NCBI RefSeq assembly: GCF_030323265.1
Contig: NZ_CP104992.1
Span: 3,447,501 to 3,511,500 of the forward strand
Source of the DNA: Terrirhizobium terrae
GTDB lineage: Bacteria > Pseudomonadota > Alphaproteobacteria > Rhizobiales > Rhizobiaceae
Direction of reading: 5' to 3'
Length of the DNA: 64,000 nucleotides
Shown here: piece after piece, positions 19,601-28,713 of the stretch
Layout: every line of letters starts with the position of its first letter
Position numbering within the stretch: the stretch's first letter is position 1
The notes under the pieces: model-generated
Database searches by the model: none
What the model saw: only the letters and a program-made list of their open reading frames with translations
What the model was told of the DNA's origin: nothing
Program-made: the position numbers and the translations under genes

Positions 19601-21175
19601 GTGACTGTATCCGAGGGCCCGGAGGCGAAGCCGCTTCTATCCATTCGGGGGCTGACCAAGTTTTTCGGCAGCTTCGCCGCCTGCGATTCCATCGATCTCG
19701 ATATCGGCCACGGGGAAATCCACGCGCTCCTCGGTGAAAACGGCGCGGGCAAGTCGACCCTCGTCAAGATGCTCTTCGGCGTGCTTGAGCCCAGTGCCGG
19801 AAGCATTTCCTGGGAAGGCGCGCCTGTAACGATTGGTTCCCCCGGCGAAGCCCGCCAGCGCGGCATCGGCATGGTCTTTCAGCATTTTTCCCTGTTCGAA
19901 GCGTTGACCGTCGCCGAAAACATCGCCCTTTCGCTCGACAGCCGCACGCCGCTCGCAAAGATCGCCGAGGAAACCGCCACCGTCTCGAAAGCCTATGGCC
20001 TGCCGCTCGATCCGGCCGCCCATGTGGCGGACCTCTCCGTCGGTGAGCGCCAGCGCATCGAGATCGTCCGCGCGCTGCTGCAGAACCCCAAGCTGATCAT
20101 TCTCGACGAACCGACCTCGGTGCTGACGCCGCAGGAGGCCGAGCGCCTGTTCGAGACGCTCATGCGCCTCAAGGCCGAAGGCCGTTCGGTCCTCTATATC
20201 AGCCACCGCCTCGAGGAGGTGCGCCGCATCTGCGACCGCGCCACCGTCCTGCGCCACGGCAAGGTCACAGGCGCCTGCGATCCGAAGCGCGAGACACCGG
20301 CCTCTCTGGCGCGCATGATGGTCGGTACCGAAGTGGCCGAGGTCAAGCGCGAAGGCTTGGCCGGTACCGGCGAGGTTCTGGTCGAGATGAACGGTGTCTC
20401 GGTTGCGCCGCGCACGCCGTTTTCCGTTTCGCTCAAGGACGTTTCCCTGAAAGTCCGCGCCGGCGAAGTGCTGGCGATCGCTGGCGTGGCCGGCAACGGC
20501 CAGTCAGAGCTGTTTGACGCGCTTTCGGGCGAATATCCGATTGCCGACGAGGCGCGGATCCGCATGCGCGGCCGCGCGGTTGGCCGGCTTGGGATCAACG
20601 GTCGCCGGCTGGTCGGTGCCGGCTTCGTGCCGGAAGAACGCCACGGCCACGCCGCCGTGCCGGGGCTTACGCTTTCCGATAATCTCCTGCTCGCCCGCAG
20701 TCGTTCGGATAAGAAGGCTTTCCTGACCGGCGGTTTCCTGTCAGTTCTCCGCCGGGATGCCATCCAGTCGGCCGCGCGGCGCATCTGTTCTGTCATGGAC
20801 GTGCGCAAGAGCGGCGATGACCCCGCCGCGGGCTCGCTCTCCGGGGGCAATCTGCAGAAATTCATCGTCGGCCGCGAACTCGACCGCCAACCCTCGGTAC
20901 TGGTCATCAATCAGCCGACCTGGGGCGTCGATGCAGGTGCTGCAAGCCGCATCCGTCAGGCGTTGATCGACCTTGCCAAGTCCGGCTCGGCGGTCATCGT
21001 CATCAGCCAGGACCTCGACGAAATCTTCGAGATCGCCACGACGATCGCGGTCATCTCGGATGGCAAGCTGTCCGCCCCTTATCCGGCGGGTGATCTTTCC
21101 ATGGAGCAGATCGGCCTCTTGATGGGCGGCATTCACGAAAGCCATTCCGGTGGGGAGGCGCGCTATGCGTCTTGA
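19601..21175 (+). CDS. Nucleoside-type ABC transporter ATPase (double domain)
   Basis: 524-aa protein with two ABC domains, the layout of sugar/nucleoside importers of the RbsA/BmpA class. Domain 1: Walker A GENGAGKST, signature LSVGERQRIEIVRAL, Walker B LIILDEPTSVLTPQE. Domain 2: degenerate Walker A AGVAGNGQSE, signature LSGGNLQKFIVGREL, Walker B VLVINQPTWGVD, where Q replaces the catalytic Glu. The GTG at 19601 with AGGGGG upstream is the likely start. It heads an operon with two permeases and a BMP binding protein. Confidence 0.92.
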   Translation: MTVSEGPEAKPLLSIRGLTKFFGSFAACDSIDLDIGHGEIHALLGENGAGKSTLVKMLFGVLEPSAGSISWEGAPVTIGSPGEARQRGIGMVFQHFSLFEALTVAENIALSLDSRTPLAKIAEETATVSKAYGLPLDPAAHVADLSVGERQRIEIVRALLQNPKLIILDEPTSVLTPQEAERLFETLMRLKAEGRSVLYISHRLEEVRRICDRATVLRHGKVTGACDPKRETPASLARMMVGTEVAEVKREGLAGTGEVLVEMNGVSVAPRTPFSVSLKDVSLKVRAGEVLAIAGVAGNGQSELFDALSGEYPIADEARIRMRGRAVGRLGINGRRLVGAGFVPEERHGHAAVPGLTLSDNLLLARSRSDKKAFLTGGFLSVLRRDAIQSAARRICSVMDVRKSGDDPAAGSLSGGNLQKFIVGRELDRQPSVLVINQPTWGVDAGAASRIRQALIDLAKSGSAVIVISQDLDEIFEIATTIAVISDGKLSAPYPAGDLSMEQIGLLMGGIHESHSGGEARYAS

Positions 21176-22256
21176 GCTCCAGAAGCGCGCCCAGGTCTCC
21201 ACCCTGTTTTCAATAGTCTCGCCTCTGCTCGCCCTGGCGCTGACGCTGGTGGCCGGCGCAATCATGTTCTGGTCACTCGGCAAGAGCCCGACAGGCGCGC
21301 TCTATTCGTTCTTCGTCGAGCCGCTGCTCGATGTCTGGTCGCTGCATGAACTGGTCATCAAGGCCGCGCCGCTGATCCTGATCGCCGTCGGCCTTGCCAT
21401 CTGTTATCGCTCGAACAACTGGAATATCGGCGCCGAAGGCCAGTTCACCATCGGCGCGATCGCCGGCTCTATCCTCCCGGTCCTCTATCCCGAATGGCAT
21501 TCGCCGATGATCCTGCCGCTGATGCTGATCATGGGCATGATCGGCGGCGCGCTCTATGCCGGCATTCCGGCCTTCCTCAAAATTCGCTGCAATACCAACG
21601 AGATCCTGACCAGCCTGATGCTCGTCTATATCGCACAACTGTTTCTCGACTGGCTGGTGCGTGGGCCTTGGCGTGACCCGCAGGGCTACAATTTCCCGCA
21701 GACCAAGAGTTTCCAGATCGAGGCGGTGCTGCCGGAAGTGCTGGACTCCGGCCGCGCCCATCTCGGCATCATCTTCACGCTGATAGCGGCTGTCCTGCTC
21801 TGGTTCATGATGCGTTTCATGCTCAAGGGTTTTCAGGTCTCCGTGCTCGGCCAGTCGGCGCGAGCAGGGCGGTTTGCCGGGTTCTCGGCGAAGAACATGA
21901 TCTGGTTCTCGATGCTGCTCTCAGGCGCGCTCGCCGGGCTTGCCGGCATCTCCGAAGTGTCCGGCTCGATCGGCCATCTGCAGCCGGCGATTTCGCCGGG
22001 CTACGGCTTCACCGCGATCATCGTCGCCTTCCTCGGGCGCCTCAATCCGCTCGGCATCGTCGCTTCCGGCTTTGTGCTGGCGCTGACCTATCTGGGCGGC
22101 GAGGCCGCGCAGCTGTCGATCGGCATTTCCGACAAGGTCAGCCGCGTCTTCCAGGGCCTGATCCTGTTCTTCGTGCTCTCCTGCGACACGCTGATCCATT
22201 ACAGGATCCGGCTGATCTTCAATCCGTCGGCAGCAATCGCGGAGGCGAAAAACTGA
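21165..22256 (+). CDS. Nucleoside-type ABC transporter permease 1
   Basis: 363-aa BPD_transp_2 family permease (YufP-like) with about eight to ten membrane helices. Family landmarks are NNWNIGAEGQFTIGAIAG, an early coupling region, and GYGFTAIIVAFLGRLNPLGIV. The ATG at 21165 lies inside the last codons of the ATPase gene, so translation is probably coupled. It pairs with the next permease as a heterodimer. Confidence 0.92.
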   Translation: MRLELQKRAQVSTLFSIVSPLLALALTLVAGAIMFWSLGKSPTGALYSFFVEPLLDVWSLHELVIKAAPLILIAVGLAICYRSNNWNIGAEGQFTIGAIAGSILPVLYPEWHSPMILPLMLIMGMIGGALYAGIPAFLKIRCNTNEILTSLMLVYIAQLFLDWLVRGPWRDPQGYNFPQTKSFQIEAVLPEVLDSGRAHLGIIFTLIAAVLLWFMMRFMLKGFQVSVLGQSARAGRFAGFSAKNMIWFSMLLSGALAGLAGISEVSGSIGHLQPAISPGYGFTAIIVAFLGRLNPLGIVASGFVLALTYLGGEAAQLSIGISDKVSRVFQGLILFFVLSCDTLIHYRIRLIFNPSAAIAEAKN

Positions 22257-23170
22257 TGTTTGAAGCCATCCTCCTGACGGTCATCACCGCATCGACGCCG
22301 CTTGTGATCGCAGCCCTCGGCGAACTGATCACAGAGCGCTCCGGCGTCCTCAACCTCGGCGTCGAGGGCATGATGATCATGGGCGCGGTATCGGCATTCG
22401 CCGCCGCGCAGATCACCGGCAACCCCTATCTCGGCATTCTCGCCGGCATTGCCGGCGGCGCGCTTTTCTCGCTTCTGTTCGGCTTCCTCACGCTGACGCT
22501 GGTCGCCAACCAGGTCGCGACGGGTCTCGCGCTGACGATCCTTGGTCTCGGCCTTTCCGGCCAGCTCGGCGAGAGCTTCGTCGGCATGCCCGGCGTCAAG
22601 CTGCAGCCGATCGTCATCCCGCTGCTATCCGATATTCCGTTCTTCGGCCGCGTCTTGTTCAGTCAGGATCTGATCTTCTACCTGTCGGTTGCCTTGGTGA
22701 TCGGCATCAGCTGGTTCCTGTTCAAGAGCCGGGCCGGATTGAAACTCCGCGCAATCGGCGACAATCACGGCTCCGCCCATGCGCTCGGCATCAATGTCGT
22801 GCGGGTTCGCTATCTCGCGGTCCTGTTCGGCGGTGCGTGCGCCGGCCTGGCCGGTGCCCAGCTCTCGCTCGTCTACACGCCGCAATGGGTGGAGAACATG
22901 TCGGCCGGCCGCGGCTGGATCGCGCTGGCACTCGTCGTCTTCGCATCCTGGCGTCCCTGGCGGCTTCTGGCCGGCGGCTATCTCTTCGGCGCGGTGACGA
23001 TCGGCCAGCTTCATGCACAGGCCTTCGGCATCGGTGTGCCTTCACAACTCCTGTCCGCGCTTCCCTACGCGGCCACTATTGTCGTGCTGATTATCATTTC
23101 GCATAATCGTCGCATGACGCTCATCAATACGCCGGCATCCCTCGGAAAACCGTTTGTCCCCGATCGGTGA
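22256..23170 (+). CDS. Nucleoside-type ABC transporter permease 2
   Basis: 304-aa YufQ-like permease. Landmarks are GELITERSGVLNLGVEGMMIMGAV near residue 22 and GRGWIALALVVFASWRPWRLLAGGYLFG near residue 220. The ATG overlaps the stop of permease 1 (TGATG). Usual partner of the YufP-like subunit in purine or general nucleoside uptake systems. Confidence 0.92.
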   Translation: MFEAILLTVITASTPLVIAALGELITERSGVLNLGVEGMMIMGAVSAFAAAQITGNPYLGILAGIAGGALFSLLFGFLTLTLVANQVATGLALTILGLGLSGQLGESFVGMPGVKLQPIVIPLLSDIPFFGRVLFSQDLIFYLSVALVIGISWFLFKSRAGLKLRAIGDNHGSAHALGINVVRVRYLAVLFGGACAGLAGAQLSLVYTPQWVENMSAGRGWIALALVVFASWRPWRLLAGGYLFGAVTIGQLHAQAFGIGVPSQLLSALPYAATIVVLIIISHNRRMTLINTPASLGKPFVPDR

Positions 23171-23211
23171 CCACGTTAACGTCAATGTCATACTCCATCA
23201 GAGGTTGGAAA

Positions 23212-24285
23212 ATGAAGAAACTCATTATTGCTCTCGCCGCGACGGCAGCCGTGTTGGGCGGCTTTGCAACTGGCGCGTCGGCCCAGGAAAAGAAGAAGGT
23301 CTGCTTCATCTATGTCGGCTCCAAGACCGACGGCGGCTGGACCCAGGCGCATGATATCGGCCGTCAGGCATTGCAGAAGGCCCTCGACGACAAGATCGAG
23401 ACGCCGTTCCTCGAGAGCGTTCCGGAAGGCCCGGATGCCGAGCGTGCTATCGAGCGCATGGCTCGCTCCGGCTGCTCGATGGTTTACACCACCTCGTTCG
23501 GTTTCATGGACGCCACCGTCAAGGTTGCGGCAAAGTTCCCGGACGTGAAGTTCGAGCATGCGACCGGCTTCAAGGCGGCTGAAAACCTCGCCACCTACAA
23601 TTCGCGCTTCTACGAAGGCCGTTACATCCAGGGCCAGATCGCCGCGAAGATGTCGAAGAAGGGCCTCGCCGGCTACATCGCATCCTTCCCGATCCCGGAA
23701 GTCGTGATGGGCATCAACGCCTTCGAACTCGGCGCGAAGTCGATCAACCCGGACTTCAAGCTGAAGGTCGTATGGGCCAACACCTGGTTCGATCCCGGCA
23801 AGGAAGCCGACGCCGCCAAGGCACTGATCGACCAGGGCGTCGACATCCTGACCCAGCACACCGATACGACGGCTCCGATGCAGGTCGCAGCCGAGCGCGG
23901 TATCTTCGCTTTCGGCCAGGCTTCCGACATGATCGCTGCCGGCCCGAAGACCCAGCTCACCGCCATCGTTGATACCTGGGGCGCCTATTACATCAAGCGC
24001 ACGCAGGCCATGCTCGACGGCACCTGGAAGTCGGAACAGATCTGGGACGGCCTGAAGGACGGCATTCTCACCATGGCGCCCTACACCAACATGCCGGACG
24101 ACGTGAAGGCGATGGCCGAAGAGACCGAAGCCAAGATCAAGTCGGGCGAACTGCATCCGTTCACCGGCCCGATCAACAAGCAGGATGGTTCGGCCTGGCT
24201 TGCTGCCGGTGAAAAGCCGGAAGACGGCGTTCTGCTCGGCATGAACTTCTATATCGAAGGCGTCGACGACAAGCTGCCGAACTGA
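23212..24285 (+). CDS. BMP-family ABC transporter substrate-binding protein
   Basis: 357-aa periplasmic binding protein of the basic membrane protein (BMP/Med) family, which binds nucleosides in characterised members. A signal peptide is obvious (MKKLIIALAATAAVLGGFATGASAQ) with no lipobox cysteine, so the protein is soluble. Mature sequence starts EKKKVCFIYVGSKTDGGWTQAHD, the family opening, and carries ITSFGFMD-like and HTDTTAPMQVAAERG blocks. It is last in the operon, after ATPase and permeases, and followed by a terminator. Whether the ligand is a purine nucleoside is inference. Confidence 0.92.
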   Translation: MKKLIIALAATAAVLGGFATGASAQEKKKVCFIYVGSKTDGGWTQAHDIGRQALQKALDDKIETPFLESVPEGPDAERAIERMARSGCSMVYTTSFGFMDATVKVAAKFPDVKFEHATGFKAAENLATYNSRFYEGRYIQGQIAAKMSKKGLAGYIASFPIPEVVMGINAFELGAKSINPDFKLKVVWANTWFDPGKEADAAKALIDQGVDILTQHTDTTAPMQVAAERGIFAFGQASDMIAAGPKTQLTAIVDTWGAYYIKRTQAMLDGTWKSEQIWDGLKDGILTMAPYTNMPDDVKAMAEETEAKIKSGELHPFTGPINKQDGSAWLAAGEKPEDGVLLGMNFYIEGVDDKLPN

Positions 24286-24306
24286 TCGCTGCAATAGTTC
24301 GATAGG

Positions 24307-24336
24307 AAAGGGCGCCGAATGGCGCCCTTTCTGTTT
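24307..24336 (+). terminator. Rho-independent terminator after nucleoside ABC operon
   Basis: Perfect 10-bp stem AAAGGGCGCC-GAAT-GGCGCCCTTT followed by CTGTTTT, 21 nt after the binding-protein stop. Confidence 0.88.
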
Positions 24337-24428
24337 TCCCGGATTTGTTTCCCGCCGATACAAGCCGTTTATCGCCCTTCAACACACATGCTGATAAACA
24401 GCGACGAATTGCCGAAGGAGATTCTCAG

Positions 24429-25787
24429 ATGAGCCGTTCCTGCCTTGCCGTCATCCTCGCCGCTGGCGACAGCACGCGGATGAAATCCTCCATGTCGAAA
24501 GTGCTGCATCCGGTCGCAAATCGCCCGATGATCGCGCATGTCATGGCGGCAGTCGCATCGGCGGGCATGACGGATGCGGCTCTCGTCGTCGGCCGCGATG
24601 CCGAAAAGGTCGCCAAGGCCGGCGCGATTGATGGCATCTCGGTGCGCAGCTTCCTCCAGACGGAACGCCTCGGTACTGGCCATGCGGTGCTCGCGGCCCG
24701 CGAGGCGATCGCCGGCGGTTTCGACGACGTCCTTGTCGCCTATGGCGATGTGCCGCTGATCACCGCTGCGCCCTTCGCTGCCGCGCGTGAAAAGCTGGCC
24801 GAAGGCGCCGATGTCGTCGTCATCGGCTTCCATACCGACAAGCCCACCGGCTATGGTCGTCTCCTGGTCGAGAACGGCGAACTCGTCGCCATCCGCGAGG
24901 AGAAGGATGCCACCGACGAGGAACGCAAGGTCACTTGGTGCAACAGTGGCCTGATGGCGATCAATGGACGCAAGGCCCTGTCGCTCCTGGAAAAGATCGG
25001 CAACAGCAATGCCAAGGGCGAGTATTACCTCACCGATCTCGTTGAGATCGCCCGCGCGGCCGGCGGCAAGGTCGTGGCGGTTGACGCACCCGAAGTGGAA
25101 CTCACCGGCTGCAACAACCGCGCTGAGCTCGCCTATATCGAAAAGCTCTGGCAGGAGCGCCGCCGTCACGAGCTGATGGTCTCCGGCGTTTCGATGATCG
25201 CGCCGGAAACCGTCTTCCTCTCCTATGATACGGAAATCGGCCAGGACGCGCTGATCGAACCCAATGTCGTCTTCGGTCCGGGCGTGACGATCGATGGCGG
25301 CGCCATCATCCACGCCTTCTCCCATATCGAAGGTGCCCATGTCAGCGCCGGCGCAACGGTCGGTCCGTTCGCGCGGCTGCGTCCGGGCGCGGATCTGGCG
25401 GAGGGCTCCAAGGTCGGTAATTTCTGCGAGGTGAAGAACGGCAAGGTGGGCGAGGGCGCCAAGGTCAACCATCTGACTTACATCGGCGATGCCGTGATCG
25501 GCGCCCATGCCAATATCGGCGCCGGCACCATCACCTGCAATTATGATGGCGTGAACAAGCACGAGACCCGCATCGGCGCCAATTCCTTCGTCGGCTCCAA
25601 CTCATCGCTTGTTGCCCCGGTGTCGATCGGCGACGGCGCCTACATCGCCTCCGGCAGCGTGATCACCGAGAATGTGCCTGCCGACGCGCTCGCCTTCGGT
25701 CGGGCGAGACAGGAAACCAAACCCGACCGGGCAATCGCGATTCGCGAACGGGCTCTGGCGCTGAAGAACTCCCGCAGCAAAACCTGA
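24429..25787 (+). CDS. glmU: Bifunctional GlmU: UDP-GlcNAc pyrophosphorylase / GlcN-1-P acetyltransferase
   Basis: 452-aa cytoplasmic enzyme making UDP-N-acetylglucosamine for peptidoglycan and lipid A. N-terminal uridyltransferase motif LAAGDSTRMKS (residues ~9-19; the usual second Gly is Ser here), then GDVPLI; the C-terminal half from about residue 250 is a left-handed beta helix of hexapeptide repeats with KNGKVGEGAKVNHLTYIGDA and the catalytic-site region AGTITCNYDGVNKHETRIG. AAGGAG lies 8 nt before the ATG at 24429. Its usual partner glmS is 2.9 kb downstream. Confidence 0.96.
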   Translation: MSRSCLAVILAAGDSTRMKSSMSKVLHPVANRPMIAHVMAAVASAGMTDAALVVGRDAEKVAKAGAIDGISVRSFLQTERLGTGHAVLAAREAIAGGFDDVLVAYGDVPLITAAPFAAAREKLAEGADVVVIGFHTDKPTGYGRLLVENGELVAIREEKDATDEERKVTWCNSGLMAINGRKALSLLEKIGNSNAKGEYYLTDLVEIARAAGGKVVAVDAPEVELTGCNNRAELAYIEKLWQERRRHELMVSGVSMIAPETVFLSYDTEIGQDALIEPNVVFGPGVTIDGGAIIHAFSHIEGAHVSAGATVGPFARLRPGADLAEGSKVGNFCEVKNGKVGEGAKVNHLTYIGDAVIGAHANIGAGTITCNYDGVNKHETRIGANSFVGSNSSLVAPVSIGDGAYIASGSVITENVPADALAFGRARQETKPDRAIAIRERALALKNSRSKT

Positions 25788-26166
25788 GGTCTGCGGCCTT
25801 CACAGGAATGTGAAGTCGATCTCCGAGGCCTGTGCCTCGGCGTCGGCAACACTCATCCATTTCACGTTCCGCCGGCGTCCCGTCACCGCTAGTAACTGAT
25901 TTTCATCAATTTTCCGGGCTTGAGATGATCGGTCGCAGATCCTGCGCCGTCAGATGCCGACTTTCGTACAGCTAATAACATGATAAAAAATATCATGTTA
26001 TTAGCTGACCCTCAAATAATGGGGGTTCCGTCGTTGACTTGGTGTCTTTTTAGCGGCAGTTCCGTGACGGGATTACGTCATTTGCCTGTCAAGCGCGCAA
26101 AATGGCGCAGCCTCCATCGCCTCTACAGGCGGTGACATTCCTTCTCATTTTTACGGGAGAATTTCC
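25788..26166. other. 379-nt intergenic region before glucose dehydrogenase, with AT-rich perfect inverted repeat
   Basis: No credible gene. It contains a perfect 17-bp inverted repeat at 25969-25985 and 25991-26007 around an AAAAA spacer, conspicuously AT-rich against its surroundings. No T-run follows, so it is a weak candidate for a simple terminator and may be an operator or strong mRNA hairpin. The rest should include the dehydrogenase promoter; I could not define hexamers with confidence. Confidence 0.6.
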
Positions 26167-28503
26167 TTGGCGGAGCTCACTTCCCACAAGCCGTGCAGAT
26201 GGCTTGTGATTGCACTCGCCGTCGTCCTCGCTCTTTTCGGGGCGGTCTTTGTGGCCGGGGGCGGTTATCTGATTACTCTAGGCGGTTCGTGGTATTACCT
26301 GATCACCGGTATTGCTTTGCTGTTTTCAGCCTTGCTTCTGTTCCGCGGCAGTGCGTCCGGCCTGGTCCTGTTCCTGGCGATCGGCGTCGCGACGGCGATC
26401 TGGGGCGTATACGAAGTCGGCTTCGCCTTCTGGGGCCTCGTGCCGCGTCTGGCACCCTTCGTCGCCATCGGAATCGTCGCAGCCCTGCTTCTGCCGGCCG
26501 TCGCTGGCAGCCGTGCCAAGGTTCCGGGCTTCGCGATCGCCATCGCGCTGATCGCTGTCTTCGGCTACGGCCTCTGGGGCGCTTTCCAGCCGCAGGGCGT
26601 GCTTCGTCCGGATGCTCCGGTTGCAGTTCGCGCAGGCGCTCAGCCGTCCGAGACCGCATCCAACTGGCAGTATTATGGCTATAGCGGCGCCGGCACGCGC
26701 TTTGCTCCCTATAACCAGATCACCGCGGATAACGTCTCGAACCTCGAGGTTGCATGGACTTTCCGCACCGGCGAAGAGCCGGTCAAGGGATCCGAGTTCC
26801 AGAACACCCCGACCCAGATCGGCGACAACATCTATGTCTGCACGCCGCTCAACAAGGTGATCTCGCTCGACGCGACGACCGGCCAGGAAAAGTGGCGCTT
26901 CGACCCCAAGGCGAAGAGCAACACCTTCTGGAACCGTTGCCGCGGCGTTGGCTATTATGAAAGCGCCGTCGTTCCGGAAGGCCAGCAGTGCCATGCTCGC
27001 ATCATCCTGACGACGATCGATGCGCAGATGATCGCGCTCGACGCCAATACCGGCGAGACCTGCGGTCAGTTCGGTGCAAACGGTGCGGCCAACCTCAAGG
27101 ACGGCCTCGGCGATGTGAAGGAAACCTACTACTTCCCGACCTCGATGCCGACCGTGACCAACGGCCTGGTCATCGTCGGCGGTTGGGTCCGCGATGGTCG
27201 CGACACCAATGAGCCGTCGGGCGTTATCCGCGCCTACAGCGCCGAAAACGGCGAACTGGCATGGGCTTGGGATCTCGGCAATCCGGGCATCACCAAGCTG
27301 CCGCCGGAAGGCGAAAGCTACACCCGCGGCACGCCGAACATGTGGTCGACGCCTGCCTTCGACGCTGAACTCGGCCTGATCTACCTGCCGATGGGCAATG
27401 CGACGCCGGACTTCTGGGCCGGTCACCGCAACGAAGCCGGCAACAAGTACGGCGCGTCTCTCGTCGCGCTCGATATCGCGACCGGCCGCGAGCGTTGGCA
27501 CTTCCAGTTCGTCCATCAGGACGTCTGGGACTATGACACCGCTTCCCAGCCGGCGCTCTACGACATGGCCGACGGTACGCCGGTCGTCGTTCAGACCACC
27601 AAGCAGGGCGACATCTATGTTCTCGACCGCCGCGACGGCAAGCCCGTCAAGAAGGTTGAGGAGCGCCCGGTCGAGCAGAGCCATCAGGAAGGCGACGTCA
27701 TTGCCGCCACCCAGCCTTTCTCTGTCGAGATGCCGCATCTCGGTGGTGGCGTCCTGACCGAAGCCGACATGTGGGGTGCAACCCCGTTCGATCAGCTGGC
27801 ATGCCGAATCGCCTTCAAGAAGCTCCGCTATGAAGGCCGCTACACGCCGATGATTAAGGGCGAGCGCACGCTCATCTACCCGGGCTTCTACGGTGGCATG
27901 AACTGGGGTTCCATGGCGATCGACGAAAGCCGTGGCCTCGGCATCATAAACGACATCCGCATGCCGCAGCTCGCAGAACTCATCCTGCGCGAAGATGCAT
28001 CGCCGGAAATGTCGGCCAACATGAGCCATGATGCCGGTGTTCATCCGCAGGAAGGCACGCCGTTTGCCGCTCTGCGCGGCGGCTTCTACTCGCCGCTCGG
28101 CGTTCCGTGCCACATGCCGCCATGGGGCACACTCTCGGCCGTCGACCTCGAAACCGGCAAGCTCGTCTGGCAGCGCCCGTTGGGCTCCGTTGAGGACAGC
28201 GTCCTGCCGAACGGCCTCAAGGTACCGCTCGGCATGCAGATCGGCATGCCGACGCTCGGTGGCCCGCTGACCACCGCCGGTGGCCTGACCTTCTATGCCG
28301 GCACGCAGGACTTCTACCTGCGCGCCATCGACACCGCGACCGGTGACGAAGTGTGGAAGGGCCGCATGCCGATCGGCGCCCAGGCGACGCCGATGACCTA
28401 CATGGGCAAGGATGGCAGCCAGTACGTGCTGATCGCCGCCGGTGGCGCTCGCCAGAGCCCGCAGCGCGGCGACTACGTGGTGGCTTACCGCCTGAAGAAG
28501 TAG
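26167..28503 (+). CDS. gcd: Membrane-bound PQQ-dependent glucose dehydrogenase
   Basis: 778-aa quinoprotein oxidising glucose to gluconolactone in the periplasm and passing electrons to ubiquinone. The N-terminal 130 residues form four or five membrane helices; the remainder is the eight-bladed propeller with repeated tryptophan-docking motifs (for example ALDATTGQEKWRFDPKA-like and GRERWHFQFVHQDVWDYD). The FYGGMNWGSMAIDESRGLGIIND and GGPLTTAGGLTFYAGTQD blocks are typical of Gcd. The likely start is a TTG at 26167 with GGGAGA 6 nt upstream. No PQQ synthesis genes are in the window. It sits between glmU and glmS. Confidence 0.94.
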   Translation: MAELTSHKPCRWLVIALAVVLALFGAVFVAGGGYLITLGGSWYYLITGIALLFSALLLFRGSASGLVLFLAIGVATAIWGVYEVGFAFWGLVPRLAPFVAIGIVAALLLPAVAGSRAKVPGFAIAIALIAVFGYGLWGAFQPQGVLRPDAPVAVRAGAQPSETASNWQYYGYSGAGTRFAPYNQITADNVSNLEVAWTFRTGEEPVKGSEFQNTPTQIGDNIYVCTPLNKVISLDATTGQEKWRFDPKAKSNTFWNRCRGVGYYESAVVPEGQQCHARIILTTIDAQMIALDANTGETCGQFGANGAANLKDGLGDVKETYYFPTSMPTVTNGLVIVGGWVRDGRDTNEPSGVIRAYSAENGELAWAWDLGNPGITKLPPEGESYTRGTPNMWSTPAFDAELGLIYLPMGNATPDFWAGHRNEAGNKYGASLVALDIATGRERWHFQFVHQDVWDYDTASQPALYDMADGTPVVVQTTKQGDIYVLDRRDGKPVKKVEERPVEQSHQEGDVIAATQPFSVEMPHLGGGVLTEADMWGATPFDQLACRIAFKKLRYEGRYTPMIKGERTLIYPGFYGGMNWGSMAIDESRGLGIINDIRMPQLAELILREDASPEMSANMSHDAGVHPQEGTPFAALRGGFYSPLGVPCHMPPWGTLSAVDLETGKLVWQRPLGSVEDSVLPNGLKVPLGMQIGMPTLGGPLTTAGGLTFYAGTQDFYLRAIDTATGDEVWKGRMPIGAQATPMTYMGKDGSQYVLIAAGGARQSPQRGDYVVAYRLKK

Positions 28504-28532
28504 CAATCAATCGTCGCCATTTGGTGACATTG

Positions 28533-28564
28533 AGGGGAGGCGGAGCAATCCGCCTCCCTTTGCG
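28533..28564 (+). terminator. Rho-independent terminator after gcd
   Basis: GGGAGGCGGA-GCAA-TCCGCCTCCC stem followed by TTTGCGTTT, about 30 nt after the gcd stop. Confidence 0.85.
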
Positions 28565-28713
28565 TTTGAGGCGTTTCGGCACACCGGATCGCGCGCAAAG
28601 GCCGTTAACGATTTCTCGTTACGGTCAGACATCGAAAGTGACCGCGCCAGTCATTGCACGGATGATGCGATCGGCTAGGAATTCGCGGCGAAGCATCAAA
28701 CAGAGAGGCCTAT

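Noticed and set aside
26326..28506. 726-aa open frame on the minus strand
   Set aside because: Lies wholly antisense to gcd, whose protein is fully recognisable; the shadow frame shows no domain.
28565..28713. glmS ribozyme in the glmS leader
   Set aside because: No ribozyme core found; such ribozymes are mainly known from Gram-positive bacteria.
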